A DNA stretch of 64,000 bases from Mycobacterium sp. (GCF_002863225.1 NZ_PKEK01000040.1:248001-312000); one strand, 5' to 3'; shown: positions 48,243-57,337, counted from the first letter of the stretch. Notes: a model not told the origin generated them from the letters alone. Translations and numbers: made by a program.

Positions 48243-48857
48243 ATGACCGATCAACATGCACCAGCCGTGGGACACGATGTGGTGACGCTATGGCTGGACC
48301 CGGTGTGTCCGTTTTCGTGGAACACCGCGCGCTGGCTGCGAGCCGCCGCGGACAAAGCCGGCTTCTCCCTCGAGATACGGCCGATGAATCTGGCGGTACT
48401 CAACGAGGGACGCGAACTCCCCCCACCCCAGCAGGCGCGAATGAACGACTCGCGAACCGTTGGTCGGCTCATGGCCGCCCTGCGCGACGAACTCGGCGCC
48501 GATGCGTTCAGCGACGCCTACTTCGCCTTCGGGCAGCTCTACTTTGACCAGTCGGCGCCCGTCGACGACGACCTGGCAACGTCGCTGCTGCGGTCCGCCG
48601 GTGCAAGCCGCACCACCGCCGCGGCAATGACCGACCCGAGCTGGGATCCCGCGGTCCGCCTCGCCCACAAGGCCAGTCAAAGCGCGCTGGGCGACATCGG
48701 AGGCAGCCCGCTCGTCACGATAGGCGGGCACACCGTGTTCGGTCCGGTGCTCAGCGCGCCACCCGCGCCCGACCGCACCCTGGCGGTCTTCGACGCGCTC
48801 GTCGCGTTAGTGGCGACCCCGCAGTTCCATCAGCTCCAGCGTCCCCGCACCCACTGA
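48243..48857 (+). CDS. Rv2466c-like thioredoxin-fold protein with a single active-site cysteine
   Basis: A 204-residue DsbA-fold protein. The run LWLDPVCPFSWNTARWL with MNLAVLNEGR, and the C-terminal cis-Pro segment GGSPLVTIGGHTVFGPVLS, match the mycothiol-dependent reductase Rv2466c family. Rv2466c has CPWC; here the motif is Cys22-Pro-Phe-Ser25, so the resolving cysteine is gone. A monothiol mechanism with mycothiol, or glutathione-transferase-like chemistry, is therefore likelier than dithiol exchange. GAGGAG lies five bases before the ATG. It is probably co-transcribed with the flavoprotein 84 bases downstream. Confidence 0.87.
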   Translation: MTDQHAPAVGHDVVTLWLDPVCPFSWNTARWLRAAADKAGFSLEIRPMNLAVLNEGRELPPPQQARMNDSRTVGRLMAALRDELGADAFSDAYFAFGQLYFDQSAPVDDDLATSLLRSAGASRTTAAAMTDPSWDPAVRLAHKASQSALGDIGGSPLVTIGGHTVFGPVLSAPPAPDRTLAVFDALVALVATPQFHQLQRPRTH

Positions 48858-48941
48858 GGCCGCCGGCGCCGCACACCGCTGCACCACAACAACATTCACC
48901 GGCCTTCAATCGACAACACGACAACTCTGAACGGGAGTCCC

Positions 48942-50120
48942 ATGAACAAGAACCTGGTCATCCTCGGCGCCGGCATCGGTGGACTGAGCGTCGTCAACGA
49001 GCTCTCCACATCCGGGGTGAACCTCGACGGTGTCGACATCACCGTGATCGACACCGATTTCTCGCACTTTTTAGGCTTCACCCTGCCGTGGGTCATGCGC
49101 GGCTGGCGCGACCGCGACAGCGTGCCCATCCGGCCCACCGCCGACGCGCTAGCCGGCGTCCGCACCATCACCGGCACGGTTGAAAGCGTCGACCCGCAGC
49201 AGCGCACCGTGACGCTGACCGATGCCACCGATGTCGCCTTCGACGCGCTGATCATCGCGACCGGCGCCCGCAACGCCATCGAGAACATTCCCGGCCTGCG
49301 CAAAGCCGCTGACGCCGGCACCGCGGTGCATTACTACAGCGCCGACGCCGCCGCACGCGCCCACGACACGCTCGACAAATTCGCCGGCGGTAAGTTGGTC
49401 TTCCTGGTCACATCTCAGCCCTTCCGCTGCCCCGTCGCGCCCTACGAGGGATCACTTCTGGCAGCAGACCTCCTGCGCGACAACGGAACCCGCGACAACA
49501 CCCAGATCTCGGTCTACAGCCCCGAAAAACAGCCGATGCCCTCAGCGGGCCCCTACGCCGGGCCCGAGCTCATCACACTGCTCAACGACAACGGAATCCA
49601 ATTCTTCGGCGAGCACGCCGTCGAACGAATCGACCCCGACCGCAACGAGATCCACTTCCACAACGGCGCCACCACCACCTTCGACCTGCTCGTGTTCATC
49701 CCACCCCACGAACCCGCAGTCACCCTCGACGAACCCGGCTGGATCAGCGTCGACGCCACCACCATGCAAACTCGCCACCCCGGCATCTTCGCCATCGGTG
49801 ACACCACCGCAATCACCTCCCCGTCAGGCCGGCCACTACCCAAAGCGGCGATCTTCGCCAAAAACGGCGCTAAAGCCGCCGCGCTCAACGCCCTGCACCA
49901 CCTCGGACTCGCCAACACCGACACCGCACTGTCTGGCCAGGGCTACTGCTACGTCGACACCGGCAACGGCCACTCCGCGCTCGGGCAAGGAGACTTCTTC
50001 ACCATGCCCCACCCCGCCATCCACCTAAGCCCACCCACGCAAGATCTGCACCACGACAAGCAGGACGAGGAAACCGACTGGCGGGCAATCTGGGAATGCG
50101 AACGATCCAACGCCGGATAA
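48942..50120 (+). CDS. Sulfide:quinone-reductase-like FAD/NAD-binding flavoprotein
   Basis: A 392-residue two-dinucleotide-domain flavoprotein with VILGAGIGGLSVV (FAD), ALIIATGARN and HPGIFAIGDTTA (second FAD contact). Cys163 in PFRCPVAPYEG and Cys336 in GYCYVD occupy the places of the redox cysteines of sulfide:quinone reductase and flavocytochrome c sulfide dehydrogenase relatives. The pair could handle sulfide or persulfide. Position beside a CstR-like repressor supports a sulfur role, but quinone reduction with other donors is possible. No membrane helix is evident. Confidence 0.83.
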   Translation: MNKNLVILGAGIGGLSVVNELSTSGVNLDGVDITVIDTDFSHFLGFTLPWVMRGWRDRDSVPIRPTADALAGVRTITGTVESVDPQQRTVTLTDATDVAFDALIIATGARNAIENIPGLRKAADAGTAVHYYSADAAARAHDTLDKFAGGKLVFLVTSQPFRCPVAPYEGSLLAADLLRDNGTRDNTQISVYSPEKQPMPSAGPYAGPELITLLNDNGIQFFGEHAVERIDPDRNEIHFHNGATTTFDLLVFIPPHEPAVTLDEPGWISVDATTMQTRHPGIFAIGDTTAITSPSGRPLPKAAIFAKNGAKAAALNALHHLGLANTDTALSGQGYCYVDTGNGHSALGQGDFFTMPHPAIHLSPPTQDLHHDKQDEETDWRAIWECERSNAG

Positions 50121-50583
50121 CGCCGCGCTGCGGCGATCCCGAATCTCCCCGGTCCACTTGCCTGATTCGGCTCTTCCGTGGGCCAGATGCCAACGACCAG
50201 ACACGCCGCCGCTGAACAATATGTGGCACAACGTGCTTAGTCGACGCGACGACCATCTGCGGTGGGTCCAGGAGCACTTCGGTCTCACCCGCGCCGATGT
50301 CGTCACAGGGGAGCGCGGCTAGTCACTCTCGGCTGAGGACCGCGTGTCGCACCGGGTAGCTTGCTGGAAGGTGGCTCTACGCTCCACCACCCGTTAGCTC
50401 TGCTCCAGTTGGGTGCTCTGTCTCGTCTTGGGTCACCGGCTCTACGAATGCTTCGCCGATCACGCCGTCGAGATCGGGCGTCGGGTCGTCCTTCAGGCGA
50501 CTGGCTATTTACCGGACGCATCGACATCGCGCACCGGGGCAACTGACTGACCTGGATCCACCAGCTTCTCATTCTTGGTGTCC
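50121..50583. other. Intergenic, no supported gene
   Basis: About 460 bases after the flavoprotein. A 33-codon frame at 50221-50322 (beginning MWHNVLSRRDDHLRWVQEHF) reads like a protein fragment but has no ribosome site or recognisable family. The last bases hold the ArsR promoter and operator. Confidence 0.45.
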
Positions 50584-50599
50584 GTAAGTGTATACTTAC
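50584..50599 (+). promoter_or_regulatory. ArsR operator overlapping a -10 box; leaderless start likely
   Basis: GTAAGT (50584-50589) and ACTTAC (50594-50599) form an inverted repeat with a 4-base centre. The hexamer TATACT (50591-50596) inside it is a near-consensus -10 element. Transcription would then begin at about 50603-50605, on the GTG start itself, so the mRNA is probably leaderless, common in mycobacteria. Repressor binding would cover the -10 box. Confidence 0.65.
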
Positions 50600-50604
50600 C
50601 GTTT

Positions 50605-50925
50605 GTGGTCACTGACGAAGCGGTCGATCCTTGGGGCGCACTCGCGGACGGGACCAGGCGAGCGATATTCAAACGGCTTGCCGCTGGGCCAATGGCGGTG
50701 GGCGAGTTGGCCGCGGGTTTGCCCGTCAGCAGACCAGCGGTATCGCAGCATCTGAAAAAGCTCAAGTGCGCCGGGTTGGTGGCCGATCGCGCCGCTGGCA
50801 CGCGCCGTCTATACCAAATTGATCCCAGGGGCGTCGAGGCGCTGCGGGCCGAGTTGGACGTGTTCTGGGGTCAAGCATTGGACGCATTCAAATCGATCGC
50901 CGATGCGGAAGGAAAAGGCGAATGA
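50605..50925 (+). CDS. ArsR family transcriptional regulator
   Basis: A 106-residue winged-helix repressor: DPWGALADGTRRAIFKRLAAG, then recognition region LPVSRPAVSQHLKKLKCAGLV. The set of metal-binding cysteines found in ArsR/CmtR types is absent, so it belongs to the group paired with SRPBCC proteins rather than to a metal sensor. GTG 50605 lies right after the predicted -10 box and no ribosome site is needed if the message is leaderless. It overlaps the SRPBCC gene by four bases. Confidence 0.88.
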   Translation: MVTDEAVDPWGALADGTRRAIFKRLAAGPMAVGELAAGLPVSRPAVSQHLKKLKCAGLVADRAAGTRRLYQIDPRGVEALRAELDVFWGQALDAFKSIADAEGKGE

Positions 50926-51398
50926 GGCCATCAGCAATAGAGCCGATACGCAAGAGCGTCATCGTGAACATTGGCCTCGAGAGGGCATTCGCGTTGTTCA
51001 TCGACAGATTCGATGCTGTCAAGCCGCGTGAACACAACCTGCTTGCGGTCCCGATTGCCGAAACAGTTTTCGAGCCGAAGGTGGGCGGACACATCTACGA
51101 CGTCGGGACAGACGGCAGTCGGTGCGAATGGTCGCGCGTTCTTGTCTTCGAACCACCGCAGCGCATCGTCTTCTCTTGGGACATCGGCCCGACCTGGCGA
51201 CTGGAAACTGATCTCAGTAAGACCAGCGAAGTCGAAGTGCGCTTCATCCCTGAGACCGACGACCGCACTCGAGTGGAGCTGGAGCACCGGCTACTCAAGC
51301 GCCACGGCGACAACTGGCATTCCATCGCCAATGGCGTTGATGGTGATGAAGGTTGGCCGCTATACCTCAACCGGTATTTGGAGTTGGCGACATCATGA
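50922..51398 (+). CDS. SRPBCC (AHSA1-type) ligand-binding protein
   Basis: A 158-residue protein of the Aha1-C/START-like fold, with RKSVIVNIGLERAFALFIDRF at the N-terminus and the typical VLVFEPPQRIVFSWDIGP strand pair. Such proteins bind hydrophobic ligands in a deep pocket and very often follow an ArsR regulator, as here. Both ends overlap neighbours by four bases, so the three genes form a tight operon. Ligand unknown. Confidence 0.88.
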   Translation: MRPSAIEPIRKSVIVNIGLERAFALFIDRFDAVKPREHNLLAVPIAETVFEPKVGGHIYDVGTDGSRCEWSRVLVFEPPQRIVFSWDIGPTWRLETDLSKTSEVEVRFIPETDDRTRVELEHRLLKRHGDNWHSIANGVDGDEGWPLYLNRYLELATS

Positions 51399-52033
51399 GC
51401 ACGGTCGAGGAGTCACTGATGGACATGGCTCAGGACGAGCGGTCCGACCTGGCCGCGTTTCTCGACACGCTGTCACCGCAGGAGTGGAGCGCACCCAGCC
51501 TGTGCCAGTCGTGGACCGTGAAAGACGTGGTCGCGCACGTCGTCAGCTATGAAGAACTGACCGCGTTCGGGTTGATGAAACGGATCGCCAAGGGTCGCGT
51601 CGTGAATGCCAACGATGTTGGCGTTCAGGAGTTCTCGCCGATGTCACCCGAAGAATTGAAGGGCTTCCTTGGCCGGCATCTACGCCCTCGCGGGCTGACC
51701 GCCGCGTTCGGCGGCATGATCGGGCTCATCGACGGGACAGTCCATCACCAGGACATTCGTCGAGCGCTTGGCCATCCGCGCGTGGTGCCCGTCCAGCGGT
51801 TGACGCGGATTCTGCCGCTGGTGCCTCGAAACCCGCGCTTGGGCGCAGGACGGCGCATCAAAGGACTTCGTCTTGTCGCGACCGATCTCGACTGGCAACA
51901 CGGCGACGGCCCCGAGGTTAGAGGAACCGGAGAAGCACTGCTGCTGGCTATGACTGGAAGGCCGGCGGTCATTTCCGAACTGGCAGGACCGGGGCAATCC
52001 ACACTGGCCGAGCGGCTATCACAGCACGCGTGA
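51395..52033 (+). CDS. Maleylpyruvate isomerase-like (DinB-fold) protein
   Basis: A 212-residue protein of the mycothiol-dependent maleylpyruvate isomerase/TIGR03083 type: a four-helix DinB-like bundle with LCQSWTVKDVVAHVVSYEE and a second histidine cluster GTVHHQDIRRALGHPR that likely completes a metal site. Members use mycothiol or a bound metal for isomerisation or transfer. It is the third gene of the ArsR operon. Its stop overlaps the start of the cadD remnant, which suggests that sequence was joined here by rearrangement. Confidence 0.83.
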   Translation: MSTVEESLMDMAQDERSDLAAFLDTLSPQEWSAPSLCQSWTVKDVVAHVVSYEELTAFGLMKRIAKGRVVNANDVGVQEFSPMSPEELKGFLGRHLRPRGLTAAFGGMIGLIDGTVHHQDIRRALGHPRVVPVQRLTRILPLVPRNPRLGAGRRIKGLRLVATDLDWQHGDGPEVRGTGEALLLAMTGRPAVISELAGPGQSTLAERLSQHA

Positions 52034-52362
52034 CGGCCACCTTCCGCTTGATTGCGTTCTTGCTCTTCGGATTAGGCGCCGGCCAGGCAGCGTGGCACGT
52101 AGCGGCGATCACCTTCGGCAACAGCGCCGACAATATCGGTGTCTAAGTTCCGATCTTTGCCGTCTCGTCTGTCACGGTGGTGTCGGTGTTCGCGGTCGTC
52201 TTTCTGATCGGAGCGGCGATCCTTTGTGCTTCGGGACGGTATGTGGCGACACATCCCGTGATCGCGAAGGTACTTACCCGCTGGGACCACGTCATCCTTC
52301 CAGTCGCGCTCATCGCCATTGGGATCTCAATCCTGATACAGGGGCGGGCCTATGGGATGTGA
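52030..52362 (+). pseudogene. cadD-type cadmium transporter remnant with an in-frame stop
   Basis: The frame from 52030 reads FGNSADNIGV, stop, VPIFAVSSVTVVSVFAVVFL and on to GISILIQGRAYGM at 52362. CadD proteins have DNIGVYVP at this place, so the TAA at 52144-52146 has replaced a tyrosine codon. The N-terminal transmembrane half of CadD is missing and the remnant abuts the preceding gene. About 110 residues of the C-terminal half survive. It is inactive as a transporter, and points to a lost metal-resistance function on the element. Confidence 0.78.
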
Positions 52363-52475
52363 GTAGTCAATCATTCTCGAGCCGACGAATGCCGATTGCC
52401 GGCACTGGAAGTCAAGTACAGGACAACACACGCCCCGAACTGCTCCTCGTTCTTCAGCCGGGGATTGGTCCGCGG

Positions 52476-55265
52476 CTACAGTTCGAGCCCGTCACCGATC
52501 GAGCGGCCTGTCCCCATGTTTCGGCCGAGAGTTCCGCCGTTGACCATGGCCACATTGGCGCGCCACCGACCGTAGGCGGCACCGCGGCCGCGCACTGATT
52601 GCGCTCGGCCAGCGACAGCAACGCGGACGCTCGCGGGCAATAAATCAACTGCGCTCTCCGCCGCGTTTTCGTGGGCGGTCATTGCGTGTACATCGTTGCC
52701 GATGATGCCGCGCAGCAGTTTCGTTGAGTACTGGACGCGACCGCGATTGACGCGACGTGTGACTTCTGCCGAACCGTCGCGCTGTTCGTGCTCAGTAGCG
52801 TGTTCGTACAGGTAGGCGATATTTGTCTCTCGACCGCGAGTGAGGCCGACGTAGGCCAGTGCGCGAGTGGCGGTTTCACTAAGAATGGCGTGGGTGGTGT
52901 CGGCGGTGGCGCCTTGGGCGGAGTGCACTGTGAGGGCGTAGCCGTGGGTGATGTGTTGGCGGACATAGTCGCCTGAAAAGGCGCCCAACGTGTGGTCGTC
53001 GAGGCGGCGTGCGATGAGGCGGTTGTTGTCGGGATTGATCTGGGTCACTCGCCAGCGCTGACCGTTGCGCACCGGAGTTTCTTCGGCATGAATGTCTTCG
53101 CCATTGCGCAGTGCGACGGAGACGTCGTTGTAACGGGTCAGGATGAGGTCGCCGACCGCGAGTCGGTGTCCTCGAGCGCCGGAAAGGGTGGGCGCGCTGG
53201 AATCGATGGTGTCGTGGTGGAGGCGTTGGTTAAGGGCGTCAGCCATCTCGGCGGTGTCACATAGCAGTAGTGCATCTTTGCCGGCGGCGATATCTTTCTT
53301 GTACGCGGCGAAGGCGTCGGCGGCCATGGTGATCTCGTCCCCGCAGTGCAGCCGGTCGTGAGTGGCGTACCAACGGATTGCTCGGCGGATTGATGCCGGT
53401 CCCCCGTCGCGTAGTGCGAGGGAGGCGGTGCGTTCCTCGGGGTCGCGCATCCGCCATACCGCCGACAGGCATTGTGTCCAAGGCAGATCGGCACAAAGTT
53501 GGGCGAACATGCCGCCGCGGGCTTTGACCGGGGCTAGCTGGTGCTGGTCCCCCACCAACACACTTTTGACACCCGACCGGGTCGTGGCGGTTAACAGTTG
53601 GAGCAGGTCGCCGGTGCCGACCATGGCGGCCTCATCGACAATGACGAGGGTCTGGGGGCCGAGTTGTAAGTGGTTGTCTCGCAACAGCTGTACGGCTTTA
53701 GCGATCGTGTAGCCGATGTCGCCGGCACCCTCGCGGACGGCGACGTCGACGGCCTTTCCGGTCGGCGCGAGGACAATGACAGTGCCGCCGCGGCGGCGGG
53801 TGGCGGCGGCGCGCAGAGCGCGCATCGAAGTGGTCTTGCCCGCACCCGCGGGCGCGGACAGTGGCTGCACCAGCCACGGTGAGCGGCCGATGTTCTCGAC
53901 CGCGCGCGCCTGGTCCGCGGACAGGTGCGCGGTGTCCTCTTTCTTGACCCAGAGCATGGCGCGGTTGTTACGCGTGTCGACTAGATCGAGCACCGCGGCT
54001 TCTTCGCGCAGTATCGCGTCGAGGGTGTAGCGCTCATGTCCTTCGCGTTGGTGTGCGGCTCGGGGCGCGGTCAGGCGCACCGCGATCTCGTCTATGGCGA
54101 ATTCGAGCAGTTCGCGGGGTGTGCGCTCGGTGTGCACCGGCAGGTGTGCGCCGAGGATTTCGATGAGGTCGGCGCGGGTGAACGCGGCTTTGTCGATCTG
54201 CTCGGCCGCGGCCAGGATCCGCGCGGTGTTGAATCCGGTGCGCGTTGATGCGCGCCGCGCTGCGCGCGCGGTGTTGAAGGCGGCGCGATCCAGTTTTAGT
54301 CCGCGCGGGTCGGTGCGCCACTGTGCCACGAGTTGCGCCCAGGAGAGTTCTTCGGGCTTCGAAGGGCGGGTGGCTTTTTGCGCCGCTGCCAGCTGCGCGG
54401 CGGTCAACGGCTGGTCGACGAGCACCAGGTTGTGGGCGGCCCACTCGCGAAGTTGGGTGGAGCGGCGCGACCAGGCGGTGATGGTGTTGCGGTCGACGCC
54501 TGCCAACTCGGCCATACCGGTGGATGGGTCGATGGGCTCCCACTCGAGGCCGAGGGAGTTGTAGAGTTCACGTCGCAGGGTGGCCTGATAGATCACCCCT
54601 GCTGCCCGCGCTTCGTGATAGAGCGAGGTCCCGTCGATCGAGACCATCGCGCCGTCGGCGCGGGCCTGGCGGTTCGGAACGATCACGTGGGTATGTAGGT
54701 GAGGATCGCCGCTTCGTGAGGTCTCATGCTGATAGGCGATCGCTGCCAGGCCAGGGAGTCGCATGAGGTCTTTTTCTCCGCTGTGCGAGTTGTGAACTCG
54801 CGTGTAGCCCGCATGCGTGCTGAGGTATTCCATAGCCTCTGCGATCGCAGCGCCGTGGGCGTCGGCGATCGCCTTCGATAACACGTCATCATCGCCGCGC
54901 AGCGCCCGCACCAGGGACACACTTTTCGGGGCGCAGAAGGTGAGATCGAAGCCGTACACCCCGTGCTGCCCGAACGCGCGCCCCCGCGCGCCATTTGGGG
55001 CGATGCCGTCGTCGAGCCACCGCGCCACCATTTCGGCGCTGGCTTCACCACCGGCACGCTGAGCGTCGGTGAGGCCCACCAACATGGCGACGGCGTGAGG
55101 ATTGCCGGTGAGTAGCCATGTCGGCGTCCGGGTTTCGTGCTCGGAGTAATACTCCCCCAGCCCGCCACCGACACTGGCCATATCGCGGCTGGCGGTCTCT
55201 GCGGTGCGGGCGGTGTCGATGTAGTAGTTGATCGACCACCGCTTCAGCTTGGAGATCGTCAACAC
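52476..55265 (-). CDS. MobF-family relaxase-helicase (TrwC/TraA type)
   Basis: A 929-residue conjugative relaxase. Catalytic tyrosines Tyr14/Tyr15 lie in RWSINYYIDTA, and the metal-binding histidine triad HLHTH at about 189-193 follows. The C-terminal half is a RecD-like SF1 helicase with Walker A PAGAGKTT (about 472-479) and Walker B IVDEAAMV (about 543-550). The GTG at 55265 gives the canonical N-terminus (LTISKLKRWSINYY); the longer frame to 55442 is not needed. It would nick oriT and lead the strand to a recipient. It ends soon after the helicase core, shorter than many actinobacterial TraA proteins. Confidence 0.93.
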   Translation of the reverse strand: MLTISKLKRWSINYYIDTARTAETASRDMASVGGGLGEYYSEHETRTPTWLLTGNPHAVAMLVGLTDAQRAGGEASAEMVARWLDDGIAPNGARGRAFGQHGVYGFDLTFCAPKSVSLVRALRGDDDVLSKAIADAHGAAIAEAMEYLSTHAGYTRVHNSHSGEKDLMRLPGLAAIAYQHETSRSGDPHLHTHVIVPNRQARADGAMVSIDGTSLYHEARAAGVIYQATLRRELYNSLGLEWEPIDPSTGMAELAGVDRNTITAWSRRSTQLREWAAHNLVLVDQPLTAAQLAAAQKATRPSKPEELSWAQLVAQWRTDPRGLKLDRAAFNTARAARRASTRTGFNTARILAAAEQIDKAAFTRADLIEILGAHLPVHTERTPRELLEFAIDEIAVRLTAPRAAHQREGHERYTLDAILREEAAVLDLVDTRNNRAMLWVKKEDTAHLSADQARAVENIGRSPWLVQPLSAPAGAGKTTSMRALRAAATRRRGGTVIVLAPTGKAVDVAVREGAGDIGYTIAKAVQLLRDNHLQLGPQTLVIVDEAAMVGTGDLLQLLTATTRSGVKSVLVGDQHQLAPVKARGGMFAQLCADLPWTQCLSAVWRMRDPEERTASLALRDGGPASIRRAIRWYATHDRLHCGDEITMAADAFAAYKKDIAAGKDALLLCDTAEMADALNQRLHHDTIDSSAPTLSGARGHRLAVGDLILTRYNDVSVALRNGEDIHAEETPVRNGQRWRVTQINPDNNRLIARRLDDHTLGAFSGDYVRQHITHGYALTVHSAQGATADTTHAILSETATRALAYVGLTRGRETNIAYLYEHATEHEQRDGSAEVTRRVNRGRVQYSTKLLRGIIGNDVHAMTAHENAAESAVDLLPASVRVAVAGRAQSVRGRGAAYGRWRANVAMVNGGTLGRNMGTGRSIGDGLEL

Positions 55266-55636
55266 CTGAACCACCCACTGACGGTGAATGCATTGCAACC
55301 GGGTCAGCGACTGCGGCTGCGGCACTTGCTGCGCCACAACCATTCTCGCACCCTTGTGCAAATGTGCCAGACGCTTATTTGGGAGCGGCCAGGGTGAAGC
55401 TGAGCTGGAAGGTGTTGCGGTGCTGATGGATTGGATTTGCATTTACTGTTGGCGCAAGGGGGTTAAGGATGAGATGCGCTGAGATACAGAGGATCTAGAC
55501 TATTTGGTAATCCTGAGCAAAGTGCGATACGCGATCCGCTCACGTCGAGTTACACCCCGTTGAGATTGGCTGGGCCGGCCCCGCGTTCCGGGCACTGGCC
55601 TAGGTGCCCAGCTGGGCTTCTCAGCGGCTCCACCCG
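55266..55636. other. Non-coding stretch upstream of the relaxase, candidate oriT region
   Basis: No gene is visible in 371 bases between the relaxase start and the broken ATPase. Relaxase target sites commonly lie just upstream of the relaxase gene. Short dyads are present, for example GCAC-cctt-GTGC near 55350 with a third TGTGC copy beside it, in a patch of lower GC content. Assignment as oriT is inference. Confidence 0.35.
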
Positions 55637-56549
55637 TCACTGCGTTCGGAACGGCGGATTCGATCTGTGGAATCGGTCGAGGTCAAGCACTGCGCGGCGG
55701 AGCGCGCGAAGATCCTGCTCAGGTACCTCGATAGTTGATGTGCCAGCATCATCCGAATCGTCGTCGGACTCAATTTCTTCCGCTTCAAACAAGGCTAGCT
55801 CTTGCGGTGAGTTCTGCGTGTTTATGAGGTCGACGTAGGCGCCAAAGTCAATCAGATAAACGTCGTAACGCTCGCCCGGCTGATCCTGGGCGGAGTAGCC
55901 ACGTCGGACCAGGTGAAGGACGCGAGCATCGAAGAGTTCGTTGAGCAGTGGATCGCTAGAATATCGTTGGCTGAGTCTGCGATTCTGATAGTTCGGCTCC
56001 AGCCTGCGCCGAGGCGCCAAGGCTCGCGGCTGAAATCTTAGCTTTCGCAGACGCTTTCGCCGATGACGATGCCTCAGTTTCAGTCTCAGTCGTCGCTTCT
56101 GTTTGGCCCTCGAATCTGATGTTGCGAAGCGAGGCCAACAAGTCATCAAGCGCACTCACGAATGACTTGTCGTCGATGAGGCTGTTGTCATCCAGTGCTG
56201 CATACATGATCGCGTCGTGGATCTCCGTGAGGAGATCAATCAGAAGTCTGGCAGTTCGCTCAAGCGGTGTCAGTTGCTCGGAATCGAATATGCCCTCGGC
56301 CGATCCTATGGTCCGCAGGTCGATGTAGACGCCGATGTCGCCCGCTTCACCGCGAATGGCCGCCAGATATCGGAATGCGTGCGTCTTGCCGGTGCCTCGT
56401 CGCCCGTAAAGAACTTGATGGTCGACTGATTCCAGGGCAGTCGCCACGCCCAAATCTACGAACGTTGCACGCAGCAACGTAGAGACCCGGGCCTCGGCCC
56501 GGCGAGGCACCTTGTTGAAAGCTCTATTTATTCCACTAAGCCCGGCCAC
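55637..56549 (-). pseudogene. P-loop ATPase gene with internal deletion and frame loss
   Basis: The first frame (GTG 56549 to 55956) encodes an ATPase N-terminus with Walker A GRRGTGKT (residues 49-56) and ends in an Ala/Ser/Glu-rich hinge before a stop. The second frame continues downstream with RYSSDPLLNELFDARVLHLV and a normal-looking C-terminus ending near VPEQDLRALRRAVLDLDRFH at 55637. Together they look like the two ends of a much longer ATPase of the ORC/Cdc6-like or Sll1717-like kind, with the middle lost around 55970. GC content is lower than in the neighbours. Such ATPases occur in defence islands; the original role is unknown. Confidence 0.7.
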
Positions 56550-56755
56550 GAGTGAACACCCTAGAGCGTGATCATTCCCGATTGGTGGCGATCGAGCGCG
56601 GTAGCGCTCACTCCGATCCGTTTCACGGTTGCGACCACTGGCGCCAGTTAGCGGGCCTGGGCTCCACTGGGTCGGCAATCAAGGTCGACGTTGTCGCGTT
56701 CGCCGGTCCGGCTGTCTTCTCACGCAATTAGGTGTCCTGCTGCGACTGGCGCGGT

Positions 56756-57043
56756 CTAGGCGATCCGTTCGATAGCGTCCAGCTGAGTCGCAATATGGTC
56801 GCGGGCAATCTCGGCGTCGAAGTGGGCCTGCATGTTAATCCAGAACATATCGCTCACTCCCAATGCTCGCGAGAGCCGCAACGCGGTGTCGGCGCTGATT
56901 CCCCGCTTGCCGTGCACGATCTCGTTGATGCGTCGCGGCGGTACATCAATGGCCTTGGCAATGCGGTATTGCGAGATCCCCATCGGCTCAAGGAACTCGG
57001 CGAGGAGGATCTCGCCTGGGTGGGTGGGTGCGAAGTCTGCCAT
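56756..57043 (-). CDS. higA: HigA-type antitoxin (XRE family)
   Basis: A 95-residue HigA protein with N-terminal THPGEILLAEFLEPMGISQY and a helix-turn-helix containing the family signature PPRRINEIVHGKRGISADTA. It would neutralise the toxin encoded just upstream and repress the pair. The toxin-first order with a 12-base gap is the normal higBA layout, opposite to relBE. Confidence 0.92.
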   Translation of the reverse strand: MADFAPTHPGEILLAEFLEPMGISQYRIAKAIDVPPRRINEIVHGKRGISADTALRLSRALGVSDMFWINMQAHFDAEIARDHIATQLDAIERIA

Positions 57044-57055
57044 CGATTTCTCCTT

Positions 57056-57337
57056 CTAGTGGTAGTCGACTAGTTCGACGTTTCCGGCGCCAGCTGTGCT
57101 CCAGGTGAAGCAGATGCGCCACTGGTCGTTGACGCGGACGCTGTACTGGCCGGCGCGACCGCCGCTCAACTTCTCCAGCCTGTTACCTGGCGGCACGCGC
57201 AGGTCGTTGATGCTCTCGGCAGCGTTGATGAGAGCGAGCTTGTTGTACGTGAGCTTGCTGAGCTCCGGGCTGAGCTTCTTGACGTAACGACGGCGCCATA
57301 CCGCCTCTGTGTCCTTGTCCCGGAACGAGCGGATCAC
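57056..57337 (-). CDS. higB: HigB-type mRNA interferase toxin
   Basis: A 93-residue RelE-superfamily toxin of the HigB group: MIRSFRDKDTEAVW at the N-terminus and NDQWRICFTW in the conserved C-terminal strand, with several basic residues for ribosome-dependent mRNA cleavage. With the downstream antitoxin it probably stabilises the element against loss. Two dyads lie just upstream of its start. Confidence 0.92.
   Translation of the reverse strand: MIRSFRDKDTEAVWRRRYVKKLSPELSKLTYNKLALINAAESINDLRVPPGNRLEKLSGGRAGQYSVRVNDQWRICFTWSTAGAGNVELVDYH

Noticed and set aside
50221..50322. 33-codon frame after the flavoprotein
   Set aside because: Protein-like, but no ribosome site, no family and no neighbour coupling; possibly a fragment.
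55265..55442. Longer N-terminus of the relaxase
   Set aside because: The extra 59 codons have no family similarity; MobF relaxases begin at the L-T-I-S-K-L segment that follows GTG 55265.
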